A stretch of DNA of 64,000 bases from Bidens hawaiensis (Eukaryota; Streptophyta; Magnoliopsida; Asterales; Asteraceae), in assembly GCA_021521415.1 (NCBI GenBank), contig JAIQDT010009061.1:38275-102274 (forward strand), in the 5' to 3' direction. Numbering within the stretch: the first letter of the stretch is position 1; every line of letters begins with the position of its first letter. The notes below the pieces were generated by a model that was not told the DNA's origin, did not search any database, and saw only the letters and a list, made by a program, of their open reading frames with translations. The translations under genes were made by a program, and so were the position numbers. Positions 1 to 10,915 of this stretch are shown piece after piece.

Positions 1-86
1 TCTTTTTTTTAGTTTCTTTGCAGGCGGTGTACTTTAAACATTTTTTTCTACACGTTATATCCTTTACGCTAACTGGGTTAGAAAAA
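1..86 (+). repeat. Left terminal inverted repeat (incomplete)
   Basis: Inverted match of 1139-1224 with only a few substitutions and one indel. The conserved core reads TTTCTTTGCAGGCGGTGT near position 13. Confidence 0.85.
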
Positions 87-460
87 ATCAGTTAAGTATG
101 ACATGTGCCAGACATGTGATGGACATAATTGTAATTTTAATGTATCCTTAAATTTAAAAAAAGAAAAGAAAATATATATAATACTAACTTAAAACAAAAA
201 AAACATTTTCAATCTCTCTCTCTCCTCTTGTCTTCTTCCCTCTCTACACCACCACCACCTACCTGGTTCCTTTTTCCCATTTCTCATTTTTCCGGCGACA
301 AGGAAAAATCACCACCGCCACGCCTTTCTTTTTCCTCAATCTCATGTTGGCTGCCAAACTCTTACTCCCAGCACAGAATATTTCGCAAAGCCCAAACATA
401 ACCTCAACCACATCAACATCAAACCTAGGGTTTTGTAATCCAATAGCCTGAGAACCAAAT

Positions 461-866
461 GAATGGTTCTGGAATTTCTTGACCTACAGCTGGACCGGCT
501 GGATCGGCGGCCTACTGGGCAAAATATGCGAATCCCAGAACATCAGTTACCCCCTACGGCTCCGGCCGCCTCGAGTCTCTCGAAATACTTGTCGCCGACA
601 TCGTCGCCGTGAACCCAACCCACGTGTTCAACGCAGATCCAGTTAACCCCGCCACCGCCACCGCCGGAATCCAGTTTTCCGGTCAAACTTCGACGATCGG
701 CTACGAACCCACAAACCCAGATCCAATTCACGCCGGTAATCAGTTTCCCGTTGAAACCCAGATCGTCCGTTACGATTCCTACGAGTTTGAACCAAATCTC
801 GTCGGGGAATATAACGCCGATGAGTTCGATAGTTTGGCCGAGGTGTACGGCCGGGTTTTGGTTTGA
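461..866 (+). pseudogene. Captured gene-like ORF inside the TIR element, function unknown
   Basis: From an ATG at 461 one frame runs to the stop at 864-866, interrupted only by a TGA at 482-484. It codes for about 134 residues rich in Ala, Pro, Thr and Asn, with an AAYWAKYANP segment and an acidic C-terminal part. GC content is clearly above the AT-rich surroundings, as expected of captured exonic DNA. I do not recognise the family. It could be the N-terminal exon of a host gene taken up by the transposon (inference). Lying between long TIRs it is unlikely to be an ordinary gene. Confidence 0.4.
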
Positions 867-936
867 TTTGAATTTGGATTGAGGAATGGGGAGATGGTGG
901 ATTTTAGGAACTGGGTTTTGGTTTGATTTGAATTTT

Positions 937-1023
937 GGATGATGAAAATTTGCAGGTAAGTGGATTTTAGGGTTTGTAAGTAAGTGGATTTGGGATGATG
1001 AAAATTTGCAGGTAAGTGGATTT
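937..1023 (+). repeat. Direct repeat, two copies of about 31 bp, period 56
   Basis: GGATGATGAAAATTTGCAGG followed by TAAGTGG occurs at 937 and again at 993, inside the TIR element. Confidence 0.8.
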
Positions 1024-1138
1024 GCAGGTTTTGGGGTTGGTGGTAGGTTTTGGGGTTTTGTAAGTTATAAATTTGCAGGTAGAGTCGAAAAGACAAAAAT
1101 GCCCTTACATGCGCCTCACGTGAGGGTATTTAACTGCG

Positions 1139-1224
1139 TTTTTCTAACCCAGTTAGCGTAAAGGACATAACGTGTAGGAAAAAAATGTTTATAGGACACC
1201 GCCTGCAAAGAAACTAAAAAAAGG
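1139..1224 (-). repeat. Right terminal inverted repeat
   Basis: Reverse complement of 1-86. The similarity probably continues outward to about 1275, where the matching left part is outside the window. Confidence 0.85.
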
Positions 1225-1438
1225 ACACGAACTGTAATTTGGCTTTTTTTAAAGGACAAAATTTGTAATTTTGTCTTATTGTTGTTTTATCATTTTAATC
1301 GTATTAAGGCATTAATATAAAAACCAAATAATAAAATGAACTAACATAAAGTGTGTTGCAAGTGAACCAAACCCGACCTTATAACTATTCTACTCAAACA
1401 GTGATTATATATAAGAATAAAGATAATTGTAAATTTAC

Positions 1439-2594
1439 CTCACTATGAATCTTTGCAATGTGACAGGTCAATCCCATTTTCAAAAAAGTGGCCTTCGTGC
1501 TGGTAAAATAAAGTGGTCCGTGGTTGCTAAAGAGGCCTCCATTTCGAAAATAACATAATATATAATGATAAGAAGCCAAAATGATTAATTATAACCAGCC
1601 AAAATAGGATATTTACAAGGCATATGCATAATGTTTACCAGGAACCAAGAGATAAACCATTGAATTTGGCAGCATGTGAACATCGTGCCTGATATAGGGA
1701 TTACGATGTGGTCAATAGTTGTAGTCCTTTAGGGAGTGCTAGTATATTAAGAAATTAACTTCCTAAGAGGCTAGGTTGTTCAAAGGAAAAAAAACGTGTT
1801 AGAAAATGTAGTATTATAACTTGAGTTATGAGTGGAGTTATATGGGGATACTCAGGGGACTGAAAGGTAGCGAGTTTTTGAACCTGAATTCTTTCAAATA
1901 GGACTCCAACTTTATTACGGAAAATTTTCTCAAAATTTTAGCTATTTTCATATTGTTCTAGAAAACATAAATTACAATCGTCTAATTTTACATGTTTATT
2001 TACTTCATTAATTTCATAATTTTTTTAAGTTTATAACTTCGAAAACTTAGTAGTTTCTGTCAAATTTAGAAATCTATAAAACATGCACAATTTAGTGTTT
2101 CAGTCGTTCAATGTTCAATCAATTTTGTTTAGAAATTATCTCTATGTACCTGATAATTTCAAGAATATTACTAAAACGGTCTGTCCCATCTTCAACGGGA
2201 GGCATCTCTGGAGCACTCTGTAGCCATCCAATATCATCAGACGACCCTCGAACTGTTCGTCGAACGCGCTCAACTAGCCTAAAACATAATATCACATAAT
2301 CATCAAGTTTCAAATAAAAGTTTTGTTATAACTTAACCAGGCTAAAAATTTGAATCTCTACCCTCGAAATATGGGAATCCTACTTCGCGTGGTTGGATCA
2401 GGTTGTATGAGTGACCTCTCTTCTCCTAATGTTCTTGTTATTTCATCGCGAACATCAGGCGCGTTATAGGCTGCATTTAACAATGATTCATCTGAAACTG
2501 CAGATAGACTTATATCAGGTCCATTATTACTCAACGTTGGTTCTTTGATTTCTAGGATTTCCTGGCCATCAAAGGGTCTAGTCACATTGTCCAT
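1439..2594 (-). CDS. Alpha/beta-hydrolase superfamily protein, N-terminal four exons (gene continues beyond the left edge)
   Basis: Four minus-strand coding exons join in frame: 2594-2362, 2278-2150, 1688-1639 and 1536-1439 (510 nt, 170 codons), each with GT donor and AG acceptor. The third and fourth read LPNSMVYLLVPG then LFSNHGPLYF and CHIAKIHSE, which I recall from uncharacterised plant alpha/beta-hydrolase (esterase/lipase-like) proteins, where this stretch holds the first core strand of the fold. The nucleophile Ser region lies further downstream and is not in the window. The ATG at 2594 is the first in this frame; a short out-of-frame upstream ORF begins close before it. No stops or frameshifts are seen. 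The TIR element at 1-1275 lies where intron 4 would be. Exact subfamily is uncertain. Confidence 0.72.
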
Positions 2595-3224
2595 TTATAA
2601 AATAAATCCTTGATTCTTCCCTGTTGATGTTCATAGATCCATAATTGACACAATCTGCTAGCAAACACATACACATACATAGTTAAAGATAATATATATG
2701 ACTTAGAATGAAAGGGAAAATTAAAATACGTAGAGAGAAATCCAAAAATTGTATCTTATTAACTGAGAAAAACATTTGAGTCAGATTCCGTTTACATAAT
2801 ATTCTAAGGAAAAATAGTTCTAAGAAAAATAGTCAAGTTGACTAGTTTGTTTCACATTAATCAAATCCAAACACACTTAGTTGTAGGTTGACATCTCGGT
2901 TCACAGGAACGTATCCAATAATCCCTTAAAATTTTAAGGCTCAAGACGAGCATAAAATAGGGTCTCTGAAATCAGAAATAATTTGACAATTTTACCAATT
3001 TGATTGCATTTTCAAAGCCCAATACGAACCAAAGCAGCAATGATGATGATGATGATAATAATAATAATAATAGCCCATATAAAACACAAAAGAAAGTTTA
3101 TTTATAAAGAAAGAAAAAGAAATAACACTAATTTAAATTGAATCCATGATTTTTGATTTCATAAACTACCAATTTTTTCGTTGCATCAAGGAGTTATTTT
3201 GTAAACTTATGTTACAAAATAAAG

Positions 3225-3258
<34 letters not shown>

Positions 3259-3480
3259 CAATTATGGGTCTATTGAGAGAATGAGTATGGGTTCGTCGTC
3301 GTCCTCGACCCCCTTGGGCCGGCGCTTTCAGTTCGTTCAGCAGAATAAACACTCGCGTAGCTGGTAAAAAATAACCCAAAAAACAGTGTGCAATAACATC
3401 TTAGTTTATATGCATTGGTTTTAACATACTGTGTATGCTAAAGTGCCACATTCGTGTCAATGAGATTTTAACTAACCACT
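2595..3480. other. Upstream region of the hydrolase gene with microsatellites
   Basis: Probable 5' leader and promoter of the minus-strand gene. It includes a (GAT)n/(TAA)n tract near 3041-3072 and a (TA)n tract at 3226-3256. A GC-rich patch at 3281-3366 has a short plus-strand ORF starting MSMGSSSSSTPLGRRF and ending near a GT donor. It could be a first exon on the plus strand or leader sequence on the minus strand; I cannot choose. Confidence 0.35.
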
Positions 3481-3485
3481 CTTTT

Positions 3486-3822
3486 AGAGGTGCAAAAGCC
3501 GGGTATTTTTAGGAACTGAAACCGGGTAGTTCCAGGTCTGGTCAACAAAAGTCAAAACCGGGTCGGGTGGGAATCGTTACTGGGTATAGTTTGTTATTTA
3601 ACCGGATTTTGACCAGGTTTTCCTGGGTTTTTTGGGGTTTCGGGTAGGGCCAGGTCAGTTTTTGAGGGGTAAAGGTGGAACCAAATCTGAAGGGTCCGCG
3701 TCAGGTCCGGTTTCGCGTACATGTATGTGGATAAACCCAATACCAGGTCGTAACCACGAGTCAGGTACAGTTAGGAATCGCTTTCGGGTTGGGTCCGGAA
3801 CCAGATATTTTGTGGATGTCTA
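3486..3822. repeat. GGGT/CCGG-rich repeat, possible hAT-type MITE
   Basis: Degenerate GGGTC, CCGGG and AGGTC words fill this stretch. Its ends start TTAGAGGTGCAAAA and, on the other strand, TTAGACATCCACAAAA, a weak inverted match. I could not find a clean target duplication. Confidence 0.3.
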
Positions 3823-3989
3823 ACCTTTTCACTTTGGTGTAGTGGTTTTAACTAACAATTAAATAAAAGAAAATAAAATCAAAAACAGTGACCGGTTGAT
3901 CACGTATGGACCCCATCTATGAGACCCCTCACCTCTGTTAAAGGCTTCGTGAACATGGCTTTGGCGTGTAACATTCTTTATTTCCGTAT

Positions 3990-5897
3990 TCGTTGTAACT
4001 GACCCGTAGTATAATTCGGGTCTTAAATTTATTAATAAATGTTATTTTATTCATTTATCATGTGTTGGTATTGTTACAATTCGTTCAAGTATTTTAATAA
4101 TCAAGTTATAACAAGTTATGGCCATTTATCAAACTTTAGGCGCTAGCTATGTCAAAAATAAATCTACAGGGACTGCTATGAAAAAAATCAGAACTGTTGG
4201 GTCAGTTAGCAGCTGCAGCAGGTTCGTATCAGCTCGTTTAACCTGATTTTCAGCTTGTTTAATGCTTAATCTTCATCCTATTATCATTATAATTCAAACT
4301 CAAGGTTCTAGATTGTTTCTAGATGAAATTCTATCTCAAATCAACAATCTGTATCTCGAATTCATCAAGTTTCATCTCTAACTAGTGCTTATCTTATCAT
4401 TTGTTCAAAGCTAAAATGTGGGTTAACTTTATATTCGTGATAAACACGATGTTAAACCCGCATCCTATATAAACAAGGGTAGTAGGCCGTTCATAACTTG
4501 CTATACAACTCACAAATATCTTGCTCTTTTACGATTTCAAGTTATTGTTCAAGTGTTCTTCAAGAGTTGACTAATCAAGTTATACTTCTAATTTCTGGGT
4601 AAAGTTAAGTTTTTATGTTTTGTTATAAACCCTAGAATGAAAGCCTTTAATCAATTTCAAAAGATTTCATGTTCAATTTCATTAATATCAAACTAGGGTT
4701 TATGTTGGAAACTAATTTGAGGTTTTTCAATTATATTAAGAATTGACCCGAATTAGGTTCTGACTTTTCAATAACTTATGTTTATAATTAAGTTTTGGAC
4801 GTGTTGGATCCAGACTCGACCTCGTAACGACATTCGGACCGACTACGAACCGAACACACGTTTAAAGTTCATTTTCTTTCATTTTAGGTTTAAACTCATA
4901 TTTTATTATTAATTTTGGTTCGTTTTGGTTTTATTTTAACTTTTGAATATTTAACTAATTTTTAAGAAATCATCAAGTTCGGTTTGATCAGCTCGCTTAG
5001 GTCGGTTTCTTCCATATTCTTATCTTCTTTCACTTGCCAAATCTTAGAGCATGTTTGGAATTGAGTTTGAAAAATGCTTATTGGCTTATTGGTGTTTTCG
5101 AAAAGCCAAAAAGTTTAAATGTGTTTGGCAATCACAAAAAGTTTCTTATTTTAGCTTTTTAAAATGATTAAAAAACAGTTTTTCAAACGCCCCAAATCCT
5201 GACTTTTTAAAATGGCTTTTTGAAAAAGCCATAAACCAGACATTTTTCAAACTCAATCCCAAACATGCCCTTAAAGTGAGTAAATTCACATCCCCTTTAT
5301 AATTTTAAATGTTTTGGAGACAACATGTACTATATAAACATCAAGAATATTATTTTACATCCTCAACCACAATTCTAATATATGCATTTACATTTATTAC
5401 TCATTTATTTATTACATGTAACGCACTAAAGTGTTTATTGCTTTATTGGTGGCCTCATCCTCATTAGTAAAATCTTACACCATCTTAGTAGCTTGACCTA
5501 GTGTTATGATGAACGGATTTTAATATGTTATTGTTACAAATTAATTGTTGTAATTACGCATCCGCATGAGTATTGATTTTATTTATTATGTATATTAAAT
5601 TGTGTTTTTGTTCACCAACATTGTGTTGATCAATTTATTTTCGTAAATGTTGCAGTTACTTACATGAGTTAGATGAAGACAAGCAAGTGAATGGTATCTT
5701 TAGGATATCAACGAATATTTATCTTTATCTAGTTTATTTTGAATTTTGTTGGATAATATTTCATTTTAAGATTATGTGATGTACTTGAATTATTTAAATT
5801 AAATAATTATGAATTGTCACTACATTAATGCTAGTGTCTAGTGAGTTACTGTTCAATCAGTTACGTCTCGACATTCCGTCATAGATTGGGGTGTGAT
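3990..5897 (+). mobile_element. Old solo LTR or LTR remnant, Gypsy-like
   Basis: A TATA-like CCTATATAAACAAGG lies near 4467. The second half (about 5275-5897) follows the same order of words as the LTR at 60170-61488: GTGAGTA..CACAT..CCCTTT, then a TTTTGG.GACA word, then an end of the form GG.GTGTGA. Similarity is patchy, so this is an old relative. The left border is not fixed. A 220-bp MITE interrupts it. No coding sequence is present. Confidence 0.4.
5049..5268. mobile_element. hAT-like MITE, 220 bp
   Basis: The left end GCATGTTTGGAATTGAGTTT matches the reverse complement of the right end (GGGATTGAG..) over about 30 bp. Flanks TCTTAGAG and CCTTAAAG agree at 6 of 8 positions, consistent with an 8-bp hAT target duplication. 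Interior is AT-rich and non-coding. Confidence 0.65.
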
Positions 5898-6920
5898 ATG
5901 GCGCCCCTTGTAAACACCACGTAGGTGTTTGGGGATGATAAAGTGCGTGACATGGCATGCCTTTGGGGGCACCACCCTCTTCCACTACACATAGGTTTAC
6001 AAATGGCATCATCTAGTTATAGGAGTGGCAAATAATATCCATGGCAATAGGATAACCGACTCCGCCACGTATAGGAGAAAGCTGGATTCCAATTTTTCGG
6101 GTATACAAGAACCTTGAAGAATATGCAAAAGGGTACTATGTTTATCGACTCTCATATAGCTGAGCCGAGTTACTAACTTGGCGATTACACAATAGCATCA
6201 ACTACCCTGTAGCAAGATAGGGTGTTTGTAGGCAATCTGGAAGCCGAGTTAGTATGCGTGTAAGATGTTGGTCTGATATTGTGTTGACCCAAGTATATTG
6301 TTGTGTTATTCAGTGCCACCTACAAAGGTGTCTTCTCTTCCGATCAGGTAGAGGTGTCAATCTTTGATTGGGTTTTTTTGAATTTGATTATTTATAAGAA
6401 ATACGATGTCAACTATTATAGTGTAAAAATTTTTGGCGTTCTGTACTATTTTGGAGATTCCTAAAATTTTAAATATAGCAAGTTTACTAAATTTTAGAAA
6501 TTGAAAACTATCAGTTAAATACTGAAACTATAGATATAAAGCGTAATAAGATAATTACTGATTTACGCGTTTTATAACTAGAAGAGGCGTTGAAAATCTA
6601 AATGATGAAACAACCGATGCTAATTTTCCTGAAGGCAACTAAATTGACGATAATAAAATAACTTGTAGGTAAAGTAGAGTCGGTAGTTTCCAAAAGAAAA
6701 AAAAGACAAACACAAACTTTGTCTTTGATGGAGAAGTAAATATGGCATAGAAAAGTATGTAGTCCAACTATCCAAGTCTCTGTATCCATTTATATATTTT
6801 AATTAAAAAAACTATTTTTTCTCCAAACTTTGTTTGGTTTTTAAAAACTTCACACATTCGAGATTCTCGTATCTCTATCCTATTCACAAATAGTTATTTT
6901 ATTTCTCAATTTTATACACT
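5898..6920. other. Gene-free stretch, possible decayed leader of the adjacent retroelement
   Basis: Begins with a TGGCGCC-like word directly after the LTR-like end at 5897, where a tRNA primer site would be expected, but only the first bases fit. The remainder has no convincing ORF. Confidence 0.25.
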
Positions 6921-7016
6921 CAAAAAGTTATATAGATCATTGAATAGAGGGCCACGGTTGCATTTATTCAAAAAGTTATATAGATCATTGAATAGAGGGT
7001 CATAGTTACATTTATC
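6921..7016 (+). repeat. Tandem duplication, 48-bp unit x 2
   Basis: The unit starting CAAAAAGTTATATAGATCAT occurs at 6921 and 6969 with only a few differences. Confidence 0.85.
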
Positions 7017-7980
7017 AACATTTTTATTTTTAAAGAGATTCCAATGGAGGAAGGTTTTAGGTGTTTTTTTTTCCTACTCTATATTGTAGAGAAAATATAA
7101 GATTAAAGGTTTTAGTGTGAGTGTTCTAATGAAATATCTGAAAATCACTAAATTTGAGAGGGGTGGTTGTTATTGTTTAGAGCTCTAATTAATGGAGTTC
7201 AGGTCCGCCATCTTATGAAACAACTTATAAAATTTTTTCACACTATCCGACTCATGTGCTCTCCGTACATTGCTTATGGGCACTAACTTCACTTGTAACC
7301 TAAGGGTTTTTTTTTCCGGTTAAGATCCTTCTGGTCTTTTTCACTATCTAGCTGGTATACTGGTATAAGTAGAAGACGGATAACTCTTGGAACACGTCCG
7401 TATCGATATACTTTATTTGAATTTATATCGTTGAATTCAACAATATTGTCTACTTGTTTGTATTTGGTTAATAGGTGGGCAGGGAGAAAGAAAGATCAAA
7501 GTTGAATATGAATGCCAATATGACTGATTTATAAAGGAAGATATAATTTTCTGAATTTGAAACTAAACATAAACACTGACAAATTATATACGACATCGCG
7601 CATGTTGCAGACAAAAATTAAAGAAATATATATATAAATAAATGATCCAATACAATAATCCTACGCGAGTATCTGGATCATCGATTTATGAAAACACGCG
7701 GTGGCAATATTGTAATTTTCTTCAAATCCTATTCCTTTCCTAATTAAATCCTTCGCTCATCAAAAACGATCATACATCGACTCCTAAATTGCAGATCAAG
7801 ATCAGAAACATAATCAAATTTCATTCACAACCATCATCTGCTGTTTCACACAAACCATCAGATACTTGTACATGATAATCAAAATCGATGAAAATTGAGC
7901 AATTTACATCAACCTAATTGATCAATTAACCTTGAAATTGATCCAAATTGATCATCAATTTAAAGCTTCAATCGATTAAT
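7017..7980. other. AT-rich spacer without recognisable gene
   Basis: No ORF or splice pattern of note on either strand. TC-rich and AT-rich patches only. Confidence 0.4.
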
Positions 7981-7987
7981 TATTTGA

Positions 7988-8410
7988 ACGTATTAGTTCA
8001 TTTTGGTCAGAACGTTTAAACTTGTGGTTTTGGTCAGAACGTATTAGTTGAACGTTTAAACTTATTGTGTCATGTTGGTGTTCATTTTGGTCAGAACGTT
8101 TAAACTTGTGGTTTTGGTCAGAACATATTAGTTGAACGTTTAAACTTTTTGTTCATTTTGGTCAGAACTTTTAAATTTGTAGTTATGGTCAAAACGTATT
8201 AGTTGAACTTTTAAACTTTTTGTTCATTTTTAGTGTTCATTTTGGTCAGAACGTTTAAAGTTTGTGTTCATTTTCGGTTTTCATTTTGGTCTAAACTTTT
8301 TTACTTTAGAAGTTATAGTCAAAAAATTTAGAAGTTCTGTACAAAAAGTTTAGAAGTTCTGTACAAAAAGTCCCGAATGTTTAAAGTTTGTGCAGAACGT
8401 TTAAACATGA
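7988..8410 (+). repeat. Degenerate minisatellite with GTTTAAAC cores
   Basis: Alternating words TTTTGGTCAGAACGTTTAAA and GTATTAGTTGAACGTTTAAA recur many times with drift, forming a two-level repeat of about 55 bp and 110 bp. The 8-bp palindrome GTTTAAAC is the most constant part. No coding potential. Confidence 0.75.
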
Positions 8411-8785
8411 ACCCTAATCGTAGCTCAGTTAAGTGTATTATTCTTTAATTTCATAATCGACTGATTATTCTAAAGCCTCTTACACATCAATTCAATTGAT
8501 TAAATCAACAATTTTTTTTTATCAAATTGAAGATAATTACACTATAGCGATAATGGGTTTATCGATTTTGATTATGCTTTAGTTTCGTGGATGATTTGAT
8601 TATGGTTGAAGGCTTGCGGCAAATAACGATCTGTTGTGCGAGAAGTATTTTTTGATTTAATTACATATATGCCAAAGCGTAGTTTTAATTGCAATTAGGA
8701 TCGGGTGGTGCAGGGTCTCGCGTGCCTAATGTACGATAACCTATTATTGTACGTTAACCCTTCCTTATATATATATATATATATA

Positions 8786-8998
8786 GGGGAGGGTTATCCT
8801 AAAAATAAGAAGTTTCCTATGAAGACTAGGAATAAATTATAACCATTGGATCATATTAATCAATGGTTGAGATTTAAAATTACCAATAACCAACATAGTT
8901 TCATAAAATTGTTCTTTCACCATAATTTGTAATGTCAAATGTCAAAATTTTGTTGGTTCTTACTATTATTAGGAAACTCTTTATTCTTATTTGAACCA
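8786..8998. mobile_element. (TA)n-flanked MITE-like element 1
   Basis: Lies directly after a (TA)n run with a GGGGAGGGTTA start. AATAAGAAGTTTCCTA on the left is answered by TAGGAAACTCTTTATTCTTA on the right as an inverted pair. A CCATTGGAT..CAATGG pair lies inside. It resembles the small plant elements that sit in TA microsatellites (family knowledge). Confidence 0.5.
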
Positions 8999-9000
8999 TT

Positions 9001-9031
9001 TCTCTCTCTCTCTCTCTCTATGTATATATAT
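9001..9031. repeat. (TC)n and (TA)n microsatellites
   Basis: A CT run followed by a TA run separates the two MITE-like elements. Confidence 0.9.
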
Positions 9032-9032
9032 A

Positions 9033-9241
9033 GGGTGGGGTTAATGTAAAAAACAATATTTTTGTGAGAAGAATAAGAATATATTTAGGCCATTGGATTT
9101 ATGATCTAGTGGTTGAGATTGGTAGTTTCTAAATAATTGTATTGTTTCATATTTATATTGTATAGTGTCATATTTAGGTGGTTTGTTTTATTTTAAAGCT
9201 CTTCTCACACTTCTCATAAAACACTTATTTTTTATTTGAAC

Positions 9242-9246
<5 letters not shown>
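9033..9246. mobile_element. (TA)n-flanked MITE-like element 2
   Basis: Start GGGTGGGGTTAATG, inverted GTGAGAAG / CTTCTCAC near the ends, end TTTATTTGAACTCTT, bounded on both sides by TA repeats. It is related in plan to element 1 but different in sequence. Confidence 0.5.

Positions 9247-9293
<47 letters not shown>
9247..9293. repeat. (TA)n microsatellite
   Basis: Uninterrupted TA dinucleotides over about 47 bp. Confidence 0.95.
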
Positions 9294-9297
<4 letters not shown>

Positions 9298-9829
9298 ATT
9301 CTTATCCCTAAATATCAATGAACAATAAAGGTAGATTACCTGGATCCAAAACAAAACCAACCCAGAATTATATATGTTTCATCATTTAATTCATTTTTAT
9401 GAACAATCCAAATCAAATCTTTAACACAATAAAATAAGAACATTGAACGCTAACCATGAGATGATGGATTCTCTTACCGCAAACAAGCACGGATCTTGAA
9501 CAACAACAAGGTAGATTTCAAATGCAGCGGTATTTGTATGGATTGAGGTGATTTTTGGATAATTTATGTAGAACTAATTAGAGAAGGATAAAATATGTTG
9601 CTCCATAATCAGACTATTTTGTAGGAATTAATGGGTGAAAAAAAATTATAGATCTGTAGATGTATTTGTTATTGACAAGGTGGTGGTTAAATTGCTACCA
9701 TCTTTAATGCATGTTGATTTAAAATCAAATGAAACTATTAACAGATTCAAAGATATATAACGTAATGTATGTTTTTATAAAGTTTATTAACAAGCCTCAT
9801 ATATAATTCATTTATTTGTTTATTTATTA
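9294..9829. other. Spacer before the Helitron
   Basis: AT-rich. Two minus-strand patches end in plausible GT donors (near 9341 and 9479) but no reading frame supports exons. Confidence 0.3.
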
Positions 9830-9844
9830 TCTACTAGGTTAAAA

Positions 9845-9861
9845 CCCGTGTGTTACACGGG
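9845..9861 (+). repeat. Hairpin at the left Helitron end
   Basis: CCCGTGT-GTT-ACACGGG, a 7-bp stem with a 3-nt loop, 15 nt inside the TC end. It is the exact reverse complement of the hairpin at 30001-30017. Confidence 0.9.
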
Positions 9862-10101
9862 ATGGTAGGTAATGAAACAAAAACAACAAAATAATAATAA
9901 TAACATTAATAATATGATCTAAATCTAATCTAACTCCTCTAATAAAAGACTACACTAACTGCCACTTGTCAATCTCTCATCAATTCTTAGACTTTTTAAT
10001 CCATTTTTTAAATATGGGTCCTATGGGTCATTACCCACCCAGTTTAAACATTTTCTTTCTTTCCAAACCCTAAATCACAAAACTCACCCACCTTCCCCCT
10101 C

Positions 10102-10265
10102 TCCGTATTATTGCTCCTCCACGGCCGCCCCTACCACCACTGCCCGCACCGCCACCCCACGAGCACTCTCCCAACTCCATCATCCTTCCCCTATCCATAT
10201 TATTGCCCCTCCACGGCCGCTCCTACCACCACTGGCCGCATCGCCACTCCACGACCTCTTTCCGG
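10102..10265 (+). repeat. Tandem duplication, unit 92 bp
   Basis: CC-rich sequence with CCTCCACGGCCGC is present at 10102-10193 and again from 10194. The two overlapping Pro/His-rich ORFs here are by-products of this duplication. It directly precedes the VDAC fragment and may be its former leader. Confidence 0.8.
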
Positions 10266-10309
10266 TTTCCATCCATCCATCGATCGAAAACTCTCCTTCA
10301 ACGCCAAAT

Positions 10310-10487
10310 AAGAATACCGGACCGGGACTCTTCTCCGATATTGGCAAGAAAGCCAAAGGTATTTCAATTCAATTCGATTCGATTCACTATTATATTCAAT
10401 TCGCCCTAATAAATTTGTTTGTTTGTTTGACCTAATTATTAATTTGTGTTTGGAAATAGATCTGTTAAGGAGTTCTCATCAATATAG
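10310..10487 (+). pseudogene. Captured fragment of a VDAC (mitochondrial outer membrane porin) gene, 5' end
   Basis: Exon 10310-10358 reads KNTGPGLFSDIGKKAK and ends at a GT donor. Exon 10460-10487 starts after an AG and continues in phase with DLL. GPGL(Y/F)(T/S)DIGKKARDLL is the N-terminal signature of plant VDAC porins (family knowledge), which form metabolite channels in the outer mitochondrial membrane. The start codon is missing and the second exon diverges after DLL. No other part of the porin is visible, so this is a gene fragment carried by the Helitron. A copy of the second exon plus its donor lies again at 10876-10915. Confidence 0.65.
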
Positions 10488-10875
10488 GTTCGTGTAACTA
10501 CACACATTACAATTCAAGTGTTAAAACTAAATCATAAAATGATTTATAGAAAACTGCTGTTATATTCATGATTTGGGATTAAAGACAGAGATACATTTGT
10601 AATGTGATTAACCTTTAAATTTCCTAGAATGAATTATCTTCACCGTCAGTTTTCTATAAATCATTAGAAGATAGGGATAATGGCTTTAAGTTGGGTAAAT
10701 AGGAAAGGGAAAATCTTGGCATACTATGACATTTAAAAGCAAAAATTAGTTCAACATCTTGATCATGAAAAGTAAACTTTGATCTCTATATCGTCATATA
10801 ATTAGTTCAAGAGCTTGATTATGAATGTTGTTAACTTTTTTGTTGTTCATTTTTGCATCTGAAATCAATTAAAGA

Positions 10876-10915
10876 TAGGGATCTGTTAAGGAGTTCTCAT
10901 CAATATAGGTTCGTG
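10876..10915 (+). repeat. Second copy of the VDAC exon-2-like segment
   Basis: ATCTGTTAAGGAGTTCTCAT and the following TATAGGTTCGTGT repeat 10460-10496 almost exactly, 417 bp downstream. Confidence 0.85.

Larger units (their letters stand above)
1..1275. mobile_element. TIR DNA transposon carrying a gene-like ORF (Pack-MULE-like), left edge cut by window
   Basis: The first 86 bases reappear as a near-perfect reverse complement at 1139-1224, giving inverted repeats of about 85 bp. The right flank goes on with further GGACA-type motifs to about 1275, so the left copy probably begins before the window. Long TIRs around a GC-rich internal ORF are typical of Mutator-like Pack elements (family knowledge). 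No transposase is visible, so it is non-autonomous. It lies downstream of exon 4 of the minus-strand hydrolase gene and so probably within that gene's intron 4. The superfamily cannot be fixed because the left target-site duplication is outside the window. Confidence 0.75.

Noticed and set aside
6598..6789. Minus-strand 63-codon ORF
   Set aside because: AT-rich, no homology recognised, no splice or promoter context.
8426..8440. tRNA-like TAGCTCAGTTAAG word
   Set aside because: Resembles a D-arm only; no acceptor stem, anticodon arm or T-arm around it.
10111..10409. Two similar Pro/His-rich ORFs as small proteins
   Set aside because: They come from a 92-bp tandem duplication and have no start context. 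Only the GPGLFSDIGKKA part has homology.
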